Assembly: GCA_030612495.1 (NCBI GenBank) | Contig: JAUWNT010000078.1 | Span: 1 to 9,952 of the forward strand | DNA length: 9,952 nucleotides | Reading direction: 5' to 3' | From: Candidatus Aminicenantota bacterium | GTDB lineage: Bacteria; Acidobacteriota; Aminicenantia; UBA2199 | Position numbers and translations under genes: made by a program | The notes under the pieces: model-generated | What the model was told of the DNA's origin: nothing | The model's database searches: none | Seen by the model: the letters and a program-made list of their open reading frames with translations, nothing else | Shown: piece after piece, positions 1-5,884 of the stretch | Layout: every line of letters starts with the position of its first letter | Position numbering within the stretch: the stretch's first letter is position 1

Positions 1-387
1 ATTTATTTCCTGGATTGTTTTATAATTTTTACTGTCATTGAGTAGTATAAAGAGTCCTATAAGATCGTTGATACCAACTTCTTTTTGCAAACTTATAGAA
101 TGGATTCCTGCAAATTTAAATCTTTCTGTTAGACGCTGGACTTTCATTTTATCATCTATTCTACATTTGTTACACATAAATGATTCATCTTCTATATGAA
201 AATCAATTGGAGTAATAATACCAAAAGCTTTGTTCAAATAAAAGTAGAACTCTTCTGCTCCTTTTTTTGCAATTGGATGATCTGGGCCATACATATTAAA
301 ATTGTTGAATGCAATCCAGAAAGAGTGTGAAAGTTTTTCTGCATTTGCTTTAGAAAGGCCTTGATCTGAATTTTGTTTTATTTCCAT
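1..387 (-). CDS. 5' part of a gene with an N-terminal module like that of some HD-type regulatory proteins (truncated by the window edge)
   Basis: An uninterrupted minus-strand frame starts at the ATG at 387 and is still open at base 1, giving the first 129 residues; the C-terminus lies outside. There is no signal peptide or membrane segment, so it is probably cytoplasmic. After a short polar leader, residues 17-118 fit a helical module I know from the N-terminus of some HD/HD-GYP phosphohydrolases and HEAT-like proteins. It has a Y-x-P-x-HP type motif (here YGPDHP, residues 33-38), a short strand pair where the family usually has an L-x-x-NG turn (here FMCNKCRID, 70-78), then a helix, G-I-x-S-I and a G-(V/I)-x-x-x-x-L-x-x-L-x-x-L-L helix. 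Function cannot be decided without the missing C-terminus. The upstream AGAAAAG is at best a weak ribosome binding site. The gene lies 115 bp downstream of the nucleotidase gene on the same strand. The frame is secure; the family assignment is by memory of the pattern. Confidence 0.6.
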   Translation of the reverse strand, partial: MEIKQNSDQGLSKANAEKLSHSFWIAFNNFNMYGPDHPIAKKGAEEFYFYLNKAFGIITPIDFHIEDESFMCNKCRIDDKMKVQRLTERFKFAGIHSISLQKEVGINDLIGLFILLNDSKNYKTIQEIN

Positions 388-502
388 TTTTTTATTATTA
401 TAATTCTTTTCTATTATATTTTAAATCTAAAATCTTTTTTTTTCAATAAAAAAACTTATTAAATTGTTATGATAAATTTTCAAAAAGAGATATTTATTAT
501 TT
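388..502. other. AT-rich spacer between nucleotidase and downstream gene
   Basis: This 115-bp spacer is almost entirely A and T, including a nine-T run at 435-443. On the minus strand there are two TATAAT hexamers (418-413 and 402-397). The second has a weak TTTAAA 17 bp upstream (425-420) and would place the transcript start almost on the ATG at 387. I see no convincing intrinsic terminator, so read-through from the upstream pair is possible. In DNA this AT-rich such hexamers arise by chance. Confidence 0.35.
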
Positions 503-1516
503 TTATTTGTTATGTTGAATTAGGTTTTTTTTAATTATCTCTAAAACATCATTATGAACTAATGGAGTTGAGGCTAGAATTCCAGTGTTATTTTTAAGTG
601 TTTTCCCAGTATTAAAATCAAGCTTTTTCCCAAAGATGTCGCTAACAATTCCTTCAGATTCTTCAACAATAATACTTCCAGCAGCGTGGTCCCAAATTTT
701 TTCTTTGTAATCTGGAGTTTTAGGATGTGGAATTCTAAGATAAATTTCAGCATCTCCGTTTGAGATCATACCATATTTTACCTGACTATCCATTTGCACA
801 GGAGGGTTTTTAATGTTTAAGATTTTTGCAATTTTATTCTGTAATTCCAAGTTGCTATGAGAAGATTCGTAACTTTCAATAAATTTCATTTTTTTTGTAT
901 CCGAAATATTTGATATATTTGTTCTTTTTGAAGTTTTTTTCTCAACATTAAAGATCTCAGCTCCTTCATTTCTAATAGCTGAGAATAGATATCCTGATTT
1001 CGATCTGTCATTTTTAAATTTTAAATTTGGGCATCCAAGAATACCTAATTTTACTTCTTCTTCAACAACAAGAGCTAAGGCAACTGCATATTGTTCTCCT
1101 CTAATAAAGCCTTTTGTTCCGTCAATTGGATCAAGAGTCCAGAAAGCTTTTCCTGTTGATTGGCAACCAAAATCAATAGTTTCAAATAAAATATCTTTAT
1201 TGATCATTTCCCTTACTTGAGGTTCCCTTTCAATAAAATGGATTATTTTTTTAAGGGTTTCTTTGTGTTCAGGATTCTTTAAAGCATTAGAGTTCTCCTC
1301 TGCAACAATTGGAATCTCAGGGAAATTATCATTTAATATTTTGCAAACGATTGCCTGGGATGTGAAATCTGCAATAGTTACAGGGCTTTTGTCTGTTTTG
1401 GTGATTATATCTCTAACATAGAGTTCCTTTTGGATGCTGTTTGTTATCCTCATTGCTGTTATCACAGCTTTTTTTCCTATTTCTAGCTCTTGTTTGTACA
1501 CTCTTTTATTTATCAT
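503..1516 (-). CDS. 3'(2'),5'-bisphosphate nucleotidase, HAL2/SAL1 type (inositol monophosphatase superfamily)
   Basis: The product is a 337-residue cytoplasmic metal-dependent phosphatase expected to convert 3'-phosphoadenosine 5'-phosphate (PAP) to AMP. All superfamily metal-site motifs are visible: the family-typical DKSPVTIADF around D50, AEEN with E73/E74, DPIDGTKGF with D129 and D132, and WDHAAG with D276. Several stretches are characteristic of the yeast Hal2/plant SAL1 branch rather than the shorter CysQ type: GFIRGEQYAVALAL (137-150), the SYESSHS motif near 215-221, DSQVKYG (243-249), GDAEIYLRIP (254-263) and DIFGKKLDFNTGKTL (293-307). The length also fits Hal2/SAL1 (about 350) better than CysQ (about 250). 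The ATG lies 2 bp after the acyltransferase stop, so the two are probably co-transcribed; a purine-rich GAAAAGAAAAAAG may serve as a weak ribosome binding site. PAP is made by sulfotransferases, PAPS reductase and phosphopantetheinyl transferases; the last would fit a lipid-gene neighbour, but this is inference. Activity on inositol phosphates is possible. Confidence 0.9.
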   Translation of the reverse strand: MINKRVYKQELEIGKKAVITAMRITNSIQKELYVRDIITKTDKSPVTIADFTSQAIVCKILNDNFPEIPIVAEENSNALKNPEHKETLKKIIHFIEREPQVREMINKDILFETIDFGCQSTGKAFWTLDPIDGTKGFIRGEQYAVALALVVEEEVKLGILGCPNLKFKNDRSKSGYLFSAIRNEGAEIFNVEKKTSKRTNISNISDTKKMKFIESYESSHSNLELQNKIAKILNIKNPPVQMDSQVKYGMISNGDAEIYLRIPHPKTPDYKEKIWDHAAGSIIVEESEGIVSDIFGKKLDFNTGKTLKNNTGILASTPLVHNDVLEIIKKNLIQHNK

Positions 1517-1518
1517 AT

Positions 1519-2589
1519 TTATTCTTTTTTCTTTTCAAAATAATGTGAGATATAATTTGAATATAATTCATATACTGCTAAATTGCTCACATCTATCTTT
1601 TTGAGTTTTATTTCATTTCTATTAAGACTATTGATTATGTTTTGCGGTTTATCTTTAATACTAAACCCTTTAAAACGATCCTTATAAATCTCTAATTTTT
1701 TAATATTTTTACTTATGTTATAGGGTAATTTTTTATATTCAATTTTACCATTGTTATATGAATCAAGAATAGAACGAGAAACAATGTTTATGGGTAATAT
1801 TTTTACTAAATCCAGACATTTTTCTCTTGTATATTTTGCTAATTCTTTTCTATTTTTTTCTATATTTGCAGATACTGATATTGGTTTTCCTATAGTTATA
1901 TATATGTCTCCAAGATTTTTTAGCATTTTAAAAGAATCAATTATATGAAGAGTCTGGGGCGTATTTTTACTCTCTTTAATTATTTCAGCATCCTCGCGAA
2001 TTTTACTATAATCAACATTGAATGGGACTATATAAATTTGAAGGTCTAAAAGTTTTTTGTTTGATTTTAGGATCTCTTTTTTATTTCTTTCATATTCTAG
2101 CATTGCTTCAAATGCAGCAGGGAAAAAATCCCCGTATTTTCCTTTTCTGGAAATATTTTTCCTTGTTCCTTCAGGAAAAATTAAAATATCAGTATTATGT
2201 ATAATAAAATTTAGTATGGTTTTTTTTAGTGACTCTGCAGATTTCACAATATCTCTTCTTACATTTGCTCTTTTTATTAAAAATACACCTGTCTTTTTTA
2301 CTAAGTTTTGAAAAAATTTTCCTCTAACTAAATTGTCACCCATTCCAACAAATGGAATTGGAAAATCATTAAGATGCAAAGAGGTTATAACTCCTGTAGT
2401 TTCCCACAAGCTTTTATGGAGTCCTGTATAGAGAAAAACTGAATTTTTGTCTTTTAATTTCTTTAGGTCATCATGAATTTCTTCATGTGGTTTTGCCAGG
2501 TGTTTGTAGCCCCAGATAGCAAAGAATTTTGCTATAGAATAGATTAACTTATTACGTTTATCAATTTTTTTACTTGAAAAATCATACAT
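1519..2589 (-). CDS. PlsC-like glycerolipid acyltransferase with HX4E box and long C-terminal extension
   Basis: The 356-residue product has the motif order of the lysophosphatidic acid acyltransferase family, which transfers an acyl chain onto a glycerolipid or related acceptor at the inner membrane. Box I is HKSLWE (H58 to E63), box II GVFLIKR (101-107), box III FPEGTR (138-143) and box IV a VP pair at 188-189 inside a hydrophobic strand. Box I normally reads H-x4-D; here the acid is Glu, which is unusual. The family core is about 240 residues; residues from about 235 on form a Lys- and Asn-rich extension without a motif I recognise. There is no clear transmembrane segment, so membrane contact is probably peripheral. 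The acceptor cannot be told from sequence; it may not be the main PlsC. The ATG at 2589 is the first in frame and is preceded by only a weak GAG. The gene heads an apparent operon with the nucleotidase and is divergent from rpmH. Confidence 0.82.
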   Translation of the reverse strand: MYDFSSKKIDKRNKLIYSIAKFFAIWGYKHLAKPHEEIHDDLKKLKDKNSVFLYTGLHKSLWETTGVITSLHLNDFPIPFVGMGDNLVRGKFFQNLVKKTGVFLIKRANVRRDIVKSAESLKKTILNFIIHNTDILIFPEGTRKNISRKGKYGDFFPAAFEAMLEYERNKKEILKSNKKLLDLQIYIVPFNVDYSKIREDAEIIKESKNTPQTLHIIDSFKMLKNLGDIYITIGKPISVSANIEKNRKELAKYTREKCLDLVKILPINIVSRSILDSYNNGKIEYKKLPYNISKNIKKLEIYKDRFKGFSIKDKPQNIINSLNRNEIKLKKIDVSNLAVYELYSNYISHYFEKKKE

Positions 2590-2616
2590 TATTTTTCTCG
2601 AATTAATTTAAGTATA

Positions 2617-2622
2617 ATTATA
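2617..2622 (-). promoter_or_regulatory. possible -10 element for the acyltransferase-nucleotidase operon
   Basis: On the minus strand TATAAT lies at 2622-2617, about 27 bp before the acyltransferase ATG. The position 17 bp upstream reads TACCAA, a poor -35, so this is a tentative promoter in a very AT-rich region. It would be divergent from the rpmH promoter. Confidence 0.35.
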
Positions 2623-2706
2623 ACACTTATATCTGTTTTTTGGTAATATATTTAGGCTTTAATAATATAAAATTAGTTGTTTATTATACTTTATTTTAAT
2701 AATATC

Positions 2707-2735
2707 TTGACAATACTATATTTTTTATATATATT
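2707..2735 (+). promoter_or_regulatory. sigma-70-type promoter of the rpmH cluster
   Basis: A perfect TTGACA at 2707-2712 is followed after 17 bp by TATATT at 2730-2735, giving an expected transcript start near 2742 and a leader of about 25 nt before the rpmH start. This is the only strong promoter I can see upstream of the seven-gene cluster and probably drives it as one transcript. Strong expression fits ribosomal protein L34. Confidence 0.8.
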
Positions 2736-2755
2736 ATGGTTTAATTCCGTATTGT

Positions 2756-2761
2756 AAGGAG
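2756..2761 (+). promoter_or_regulatory. ribosome binding site of rpmH
   Basis: AAGGAG sits 5 nt before the GTG at 2767. It supports GTG as the start over the overlapping out-of-frame TTG triplets just upstream, and the resulting N-terminus MKRTFQP matches the conserved L34 start. Confidence 0.85.
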
Positions 2762-2766
2762 TTGTT

Positions 2767-2901
2767 GTGAAAAGAACATTTCAACCAAATAATAGGAAAA
2801 AAAGTAAAACACATGGTTTTAGAGTTAGAATGTCCTCAAAAGGTGGAAGAGCTATTCTTAATAATCGAAGAAGGAAAGGAAGAAAACGTTTATCAGTATA
2901 A
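2767..2901 (+). CDS. rpmH: 50S ribosomal protein L34
   Basis: This 44-codon gene encodes the small, very basic large-subunit protein L34. The sequence follows the family from end to end: MKRTFQPNNRKKSKTHGFRV, then the RMSSKGGRAIL segment and the RRRKGRKRLSV tail. Length is normal for the family (44-47). It starts with GTG, chosen because of the AAGGAG five bases upstream and the conserved N-terminus. It is the first gene of the cluster, directly downstream of a near-consensus promoter, and its TAA is followed after 3 bp by the rnpA ATG, the usual arrangement in bacteria. No dnaA gene lies upstream; the neighbour is a divergent lipid gene. Confidence 0.97.
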   Translation: MKRTFQPNNRKKSKTHGFRVRMSSKGGRAILNNRRRKGRKRLSV

Positions 2902-2904
2902 TAT

Positions 2905-3250
2905 ATGTTATTTAAATTTCCCAAATACCAGAGAATAAAAAAAAGTAAGGAAATTCTTTTTTTGTTAAAGAACGCTAAAAAAACGAGCAATGATTTTTTT
3001 TTTATATTTTTTAAGGAATGATCTTACTTATCATAGATTTGCAATCTCTATAAATAGAAAAATAGGAAATTCAGTGAAACGCAATTACATTAAAAGAAAG
3101 ATAAAAGAGTGTTTCAGGTTGAATCAATACCTGATTGATACAAAATATGACCTCTGGGTTATTGTTAAGAAAAGCTTTGGGAAAGAGAATGCTTTTAAAG
3201 TTGAGCAATTGTTTATTGATTCTCTTATTAAAATAAATTATATGAAATAA
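2905..3250 (+). CDS. rnpA: RNase P protein component, split by an apparent +1 frameshift in a T10 run
   Basis: RNase P protein binds the catalytic RNA and helps it recognise the 5' leader of precursor tRNAs. The family N-terminus (FPKYQRIKKSKEILFLLKNA, like the usual LPKxxRLxKxxEF) is read from the ATG at 2905, but this frame ends at the TGA at 3019-3021 after 38 codons. The rest, including RFAISINRKIGNSVKRN and the RNxxKR RNA-binding motif, is read in the next frame to the TAA at 3248-3250. Between them lies a run of ten Ts (2994-3003). With nine Ts the two halves join exactly into NDFFLYFLRNDL and give a normal 114-residue RnpA. The single extra base may be a sequencing error, a real mutation, or a site of RNA polymerase or ribosome slippage. 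An internal ATG at 2990 could start an 86-residue fragment lacking the N-terminal part. The gene overlaps yidD by one base (TAATG). Confidence 0.88.
2994..3003 (+). repeat. T10 homopolymer at the rnpA frame junction
   Basis: Ten consecutive Ts, the longest single-base run I noticed in a coding region of this window, followed three bases later by a T6 run (3007-3012). Removing one T restores the whole rnpA frame. Other long runs, such as the nine As at 5643-5651 in jag, leave their genes in frame. Confidence 0.95.
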
Positions 3251-3498
3251 TGAAAAGGGTATTTTTATTTTTACTTGTAGTATACAGAAAAACGATTTCT
3301 CCTTTTTTAGGAAATAATTGCAGGTTTGTCCCAACCTGTTCTGCTTATACATATGAATCTATAGAGAAACACGGTGTTTTAAAAGGAGTTTTTTTAGGAA
3401 TAAAAAGGATCTTAAAGTGTCATCCTTTTCATAAGGGGGGCTTTGACCCTGTACCTGAAAAATCTGAGGTGAAATTAAAATGGATACAAAAAAATTAA
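3250..3498 (+). CDS. yidD: membrane protein insertion efficiency factor YidD
   Basis: This is an 82-residue small protein of the YidD family (UPF0161/haemolytic domain), which sits at the inner face of the cytoplasmic membrane and aids insertion of proteins by YidC. The family signature is complete: a hydrophobic N-terminus (residues 4-20), CRFVPTCSAYTYESI (24-38), HG..KG..LGIKRILKCHPFHKGG (41-64) and FDPVP (65-69), with cysteines at 24, 30 and 57. Length is typical. The start overlaps the rnpA stop as TAATG with no ribosome binding site, so translation is probably coupled to rnpA. The 3' end overlaps yidC by 19 nt and contains the yidC ribosome binding site. Confidence 0.95.
   Translation: MKRVFLFLLVVYRKTISPFLGNNCRFVPTCSAYTYESIEKHGVLKGVFLGIKRILKCHPFHKGGFDPVPEKSEVKLKWIQKN
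3466..3471 (+). promoter_or_regulatory. ribosome binding site of yidC inside yidD
   Basis: GAGGTG lies 8 nt before the yidC ATG at 3480 and within the yidD coding sequence. It fixes the yidC start and suggests yidC can be translated independently of the end of yidD. Confidence 0.75.
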
Positions 3499-5252
3499 TT
3501 TTAGCAATTGTATTGTCAGTTGTAATTATTAGTGTTTATCAGTATTTTTTTATGCCAAAACCTGAGGTAAAACCTCAGGATGTAAAGCACACAACAAGTT
3601 TAATTCAAGAGAAAAAAGATCAAGAACATCCAACAGAGAAATCCTCAACACAGAACATTTCAAAAATCTTTTCAGAAAAGCAGCAGAAAGAAAAGGTTGC
3701 TCAGCCAGTAACCGAATCTGTAAAAGAAGATTTGAAGGCAAATAAGGTGAGAGATATCAAGGTTGAAACAGATTTGTTTTATGCAGTATTTACGAATAAA
3801 GGTGCTGGTTTAAAATCGCTTGTACTAAAAAAGTATAGAGATGATAAGCAAAATCCACTTGATTTGGTATCTAAAAAAGTTGAGAAGTTTGGTCTTTATC
3901 CCTTTTATTTTTTCCCGAAGGAAGAGGGTGTTTTTGATAGAATAAACAACTCGATTTTTTACTTTAAAAGATTTAAAAATAATGGCAAAACAGAGCTTAT
4001 TTTTCAGTATAAAGATAAAACAAGCAATCTGAATGTTCAAAAGAAATTTATTTTTATGAATAATAGCTATGTTATTGATGTTCAATATAAGGTGATAAAA
4101 AACGGTGTGTTAGTAGATGCTCCTTTTGTTTTTGGGCCTGATCTTGAAAATAATATTAGTAAGGCTAGAACGATGCAAGCAGGCTTAAAAATAGGGGCCT
4201 ATAATGGTAGTAGTATAAAATCAGTGACTTTTTCTAAGCTAAAAACCGAGCAATTGAAAGGTCAACCTATTGAAAAAGTTAAAGGCAGTATGGGGAGATA
4301 TTTTTCGTGGGCAGCTTATGAAACAACATATTTTTCAGTAATTTTTGAAACAAAAGTGAATAATTCTCTAATAGAATATTCTGTTATAAAAGAAAAATTT
4401 AGTGATGGTCAAAAAATAAAAGACAAGTTGTATTCTTATATTATTGTTACAAATCCAGGGAAAGTTTATTTAGGGCCAAAGGATGAAAAGGAGCTTTCTA
4501 AGGTTGCTGATATTTTCGAAGATGCGAACAAAGCGATTGAGTATGGCTGGTTTGGTTCTATAGCTAAAATCATGCAAAAGGGTATAAATTTTACTTATGA
4601 AAAGATACTTAATTCAAGTAATTATGGATGGGCAATAGTTTTATTTACTCTACTCTTAAAATTAATACTCTTCCCATTGACTTACACTTCTAGTGTTTCA
4701 ATGGCAAAAATGCAGACTCTTCAGCCTAAGATGAAGGCTTTGAAAAAGAAATATAAAAACCAGAAAGATCCTGAACAGAGAAAAGCTATGAATGTTGAGA
4801 TGATGGCTCTATATAAAAGAGAAAAGGTGAATCCTGCTGGTGGATGCTTGCCTATGTTACTTCAAATACCACTTTTATGGGGTCTTTTCAGGCTATTGGC
4901 TGTTTCTATAAATGTAAGGCATGAACCCTGGATTTTTTGGATAAAAGACCTTTCTTTAAAAGATCCACTTTATATAATTCCGATTTTAATGGGAATAACT
5001 CAGATAATTTTACAGAAGATGACTCCGTCAGGTGGTGAAGGAGCTCAGAAAAAGATGATGTATATTATGCCAGTAGTAATAACCTTTATTGTTATGAATA
5101 TGGCAAGTGGCCTTACTTTATACTGGCTTGTATCAAACCTGTTACAATTGGGTCAACAGTATATAATAAATGAGAAAGTACATAAAAAAATGAAAGAAGA
5201 GCAAAGTAAAAGAAAAGCAACTAAAAGAAAAAAAGGGGCAAAAAATAAGTAA
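3480..5252 (+). CDS. yidC: membrane protein insertase YidC (Oxa1 family, with periplasmic domain)
   Basis: The 590-residue product inserts membrane proteins alone or with SecYEG. It has the diderm layout: an N-terminal transmembrane anchor (about 5-25), a Lys/Glu/Gln-rich linker (about 30-95), a large periplasmic beta domain (about 95-345), and the conserved Oxa1-type core. In the core, one membrane segment is near 383-403 with K394 at the place of the positively charged groove residue (Arg in E. coli). The cytoplasmic hairpin runs about 404-450, with SMAKMQTLQPKMKALKKKY (407-425) and MMALYKREKVNPAGGCLPML (441-460). Further membrane segments follow near 455-475, 497-513 and 527-562. The last 25 residues are strongly basic (KRKATKRKKGAKNK). 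A basic tail of this kind helps bind ribosomes in some Oxa1/YidC proteins. yidC overlaps yidD by 19 nt and is followed by jag after 14 bp. Confidence 0.97.
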   Translation: MDTKKLILAIVLSVVIISVYQYFFMPKPEVKPQDVKHTTSLIQEKKDQEHPTEKSSTQNISKIFSEKQQKEKVAQPVTESVKEDLKANKVRDIKVETDLFYAVFTNKGAGLKSLVLKKYRDDKQNPLDLVSKKVEKFGLYPFYFFPKEEGVFDRINNSIFYFKRFKNNGKTELIFQYKDKTSNLNVQKKFIFMNNSYVIDVQYKVIKNGVLVDAPFVFGPDLENNISKARTMQAGLKIGAYNGSSIKSVTFSKLKTEQLKGQPIEKVKGSMGRYFSWAAYETTYFSVIFETKVNNSLIEYSVIKEKFSDGQKIKDKLYSYIIVTNPGKVYLGPKDEKELSKVADIFEDANKAIEYGWFGSIAKIMQKGINFTYEKILNSSNYGWAIVLFTLLLKLILFPLTYTSSVSMAKMQTLQPKMKALKKKYKNQKDPEQRKAMNVEMMALYKREKVNPAGGCLPMLLQIPLLWGLFRLLAVSINVRHEPWIFWIKDLSLKDPLYIIPILMGITQIILQKMTPSGGEGAQKKMMYIMPVVITFIVMNMASGLTLYWLVSNLLQLGQQYIINEKVHKKMKEEQSKRKATKRKKGAKNK

Positions 5253-5253
5253 A

Positions 5254-5258
5254 AGAGG
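5254..5258 (+). promoter_or_regulatory. ribosome binding site of jag
   Basis: AGAGG directly after the yidC stop lies 8 nt before the ATG at 5267. It favours this ATG over the out-of-frame ATG at 5271. Confidence 0.7.
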
Positions 5259-5266
5259 TAAAATAG

Positions 5267-5884
5267 ATGAATGACAAAAAGGAATTCAGCTCTCATTCGT
5301 TAAAAAATGCTATTCTGGAAGCTGCAAATGCATTTAATACAGGTGAAGATAATATTAAATATGAGATAATTACGGGTAAGACAAAGTATTTTGGACATAA
5401 AGAAAGAGAGATTTATATAAAAGCATGGACTTCGGATGGGGGTGAGAGGAAAATATTGTCAGATTTTATAGAAAAGATAATAAAACTCTTAAAATTTGAT
5501 TTATGCTTTGATATTATAGAAAAAAAAGGGTTTTTAAAAATAGATTTCAAAGGTGATGATTATAAATTATTATTATATAAAAATGGAAATTTATTAAATG
5601 CGATTCAATATTTGTTAAACAGATTGTTTTCAGATAAAATAGAAAAAAAAATGTATTGTGAATGTGAACAATTTAGAAGAAAAAGAGAACAGGAATTATC
5701 AACCCTTGCTAATAGATATGCTAGAGAAGTAATGGATAAAGAAAAGCCAATAAATCTTGAAGAGTTAAATCCTTTTGAAAGGAGGATTGTTCATCTTACT
5801 ATTAATAAGTATCCTGATCTGGAATCAAAAAGCGAAGGAGATGGGTTTCTAAAAATTATAACAATAAAAAAAGTTAATGGATGA
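5267..5884 (+). CDS. jag: Jag/KhpB (EloR)-family RNA-binding protein
   Basis: The 205-residue cytoplasmic protein has the three Jag parts in order. A Jag-N domain comes first (about 6-53, with SLKNAILEAANAF and the G-x-x-K-Y-F-G-H-K-E-R-E-I-Y-I pattern). A KH domain (about 75-140) and an R3H domain (about 160-203) follow; the latter holds ELNPFERRIVHLTI with R172-x3-H176 and SEGDG (189-193). Family members bind RNA and, with KhpA, influence cell elongation and division in Gram-positive bacteria; the role in diderms is less clear. The KH loop, normally GxxG (often GKRG), reads YKNG at 104-107, so the first glycine is missing. The position between yidC and mnmE is the classical one. The last 8 nt overlap mnmE. 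Confidence 0.92.
   Translation: MNDKKEFSSHSLKNAILEAANAFNTGEDNIKYEIITGKTKYFGHKEREIYIKAWTSDGGERKILSDFIEKIIKLLKFDLCFDIIEKKGFLKIDFKGDDYKLLLYKNGNLLNAIQYLLNRLFSDKIEKKMYCECEQFRRKREQELSTLANRYAREVMDKEKPINLEELNPFERRIVHLTINKYPDLESKSEGDGFLKIITIKKVNG

Noticed and set aside
441..446. TTGAAA on the minus strand as -35 for the leftmost gene
   Set aside because: It is 22 bp from the nearest good TATAAT (418-413), too far for a standard promoter.
2057..2311. Plus-strand open frame of 84 codons within the acyltransferase gene
   Set aside because: It runs antisense to boxes II and III of the acyltransferase; the Phe/Ser/Leu-rich product is typical of a shadow frame.
2781..2990. Antisense 69-codon open frame across rpmH and the rnpA start
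   Set aside because: It is the reverse of two well-supported genes, is rich in Leu/Phe as expected from antisense of Lys-rich coding DNA, and matches no family I know.
2990..3250. rnpA as an intact short gene starting at the ATG at 2990
   Set aside because: This start would lose the conserved N-terminal segment, which is clearly encoded just upstream in the other frame beginning 3 bp after rpmH.
3071..3352. Antisense 93-codon open frame over rnpA/yidD
   Set aside because: It lies opposite conserved rnpA and yidD coding sequence and has no recognisable domain or ribosome binding site.
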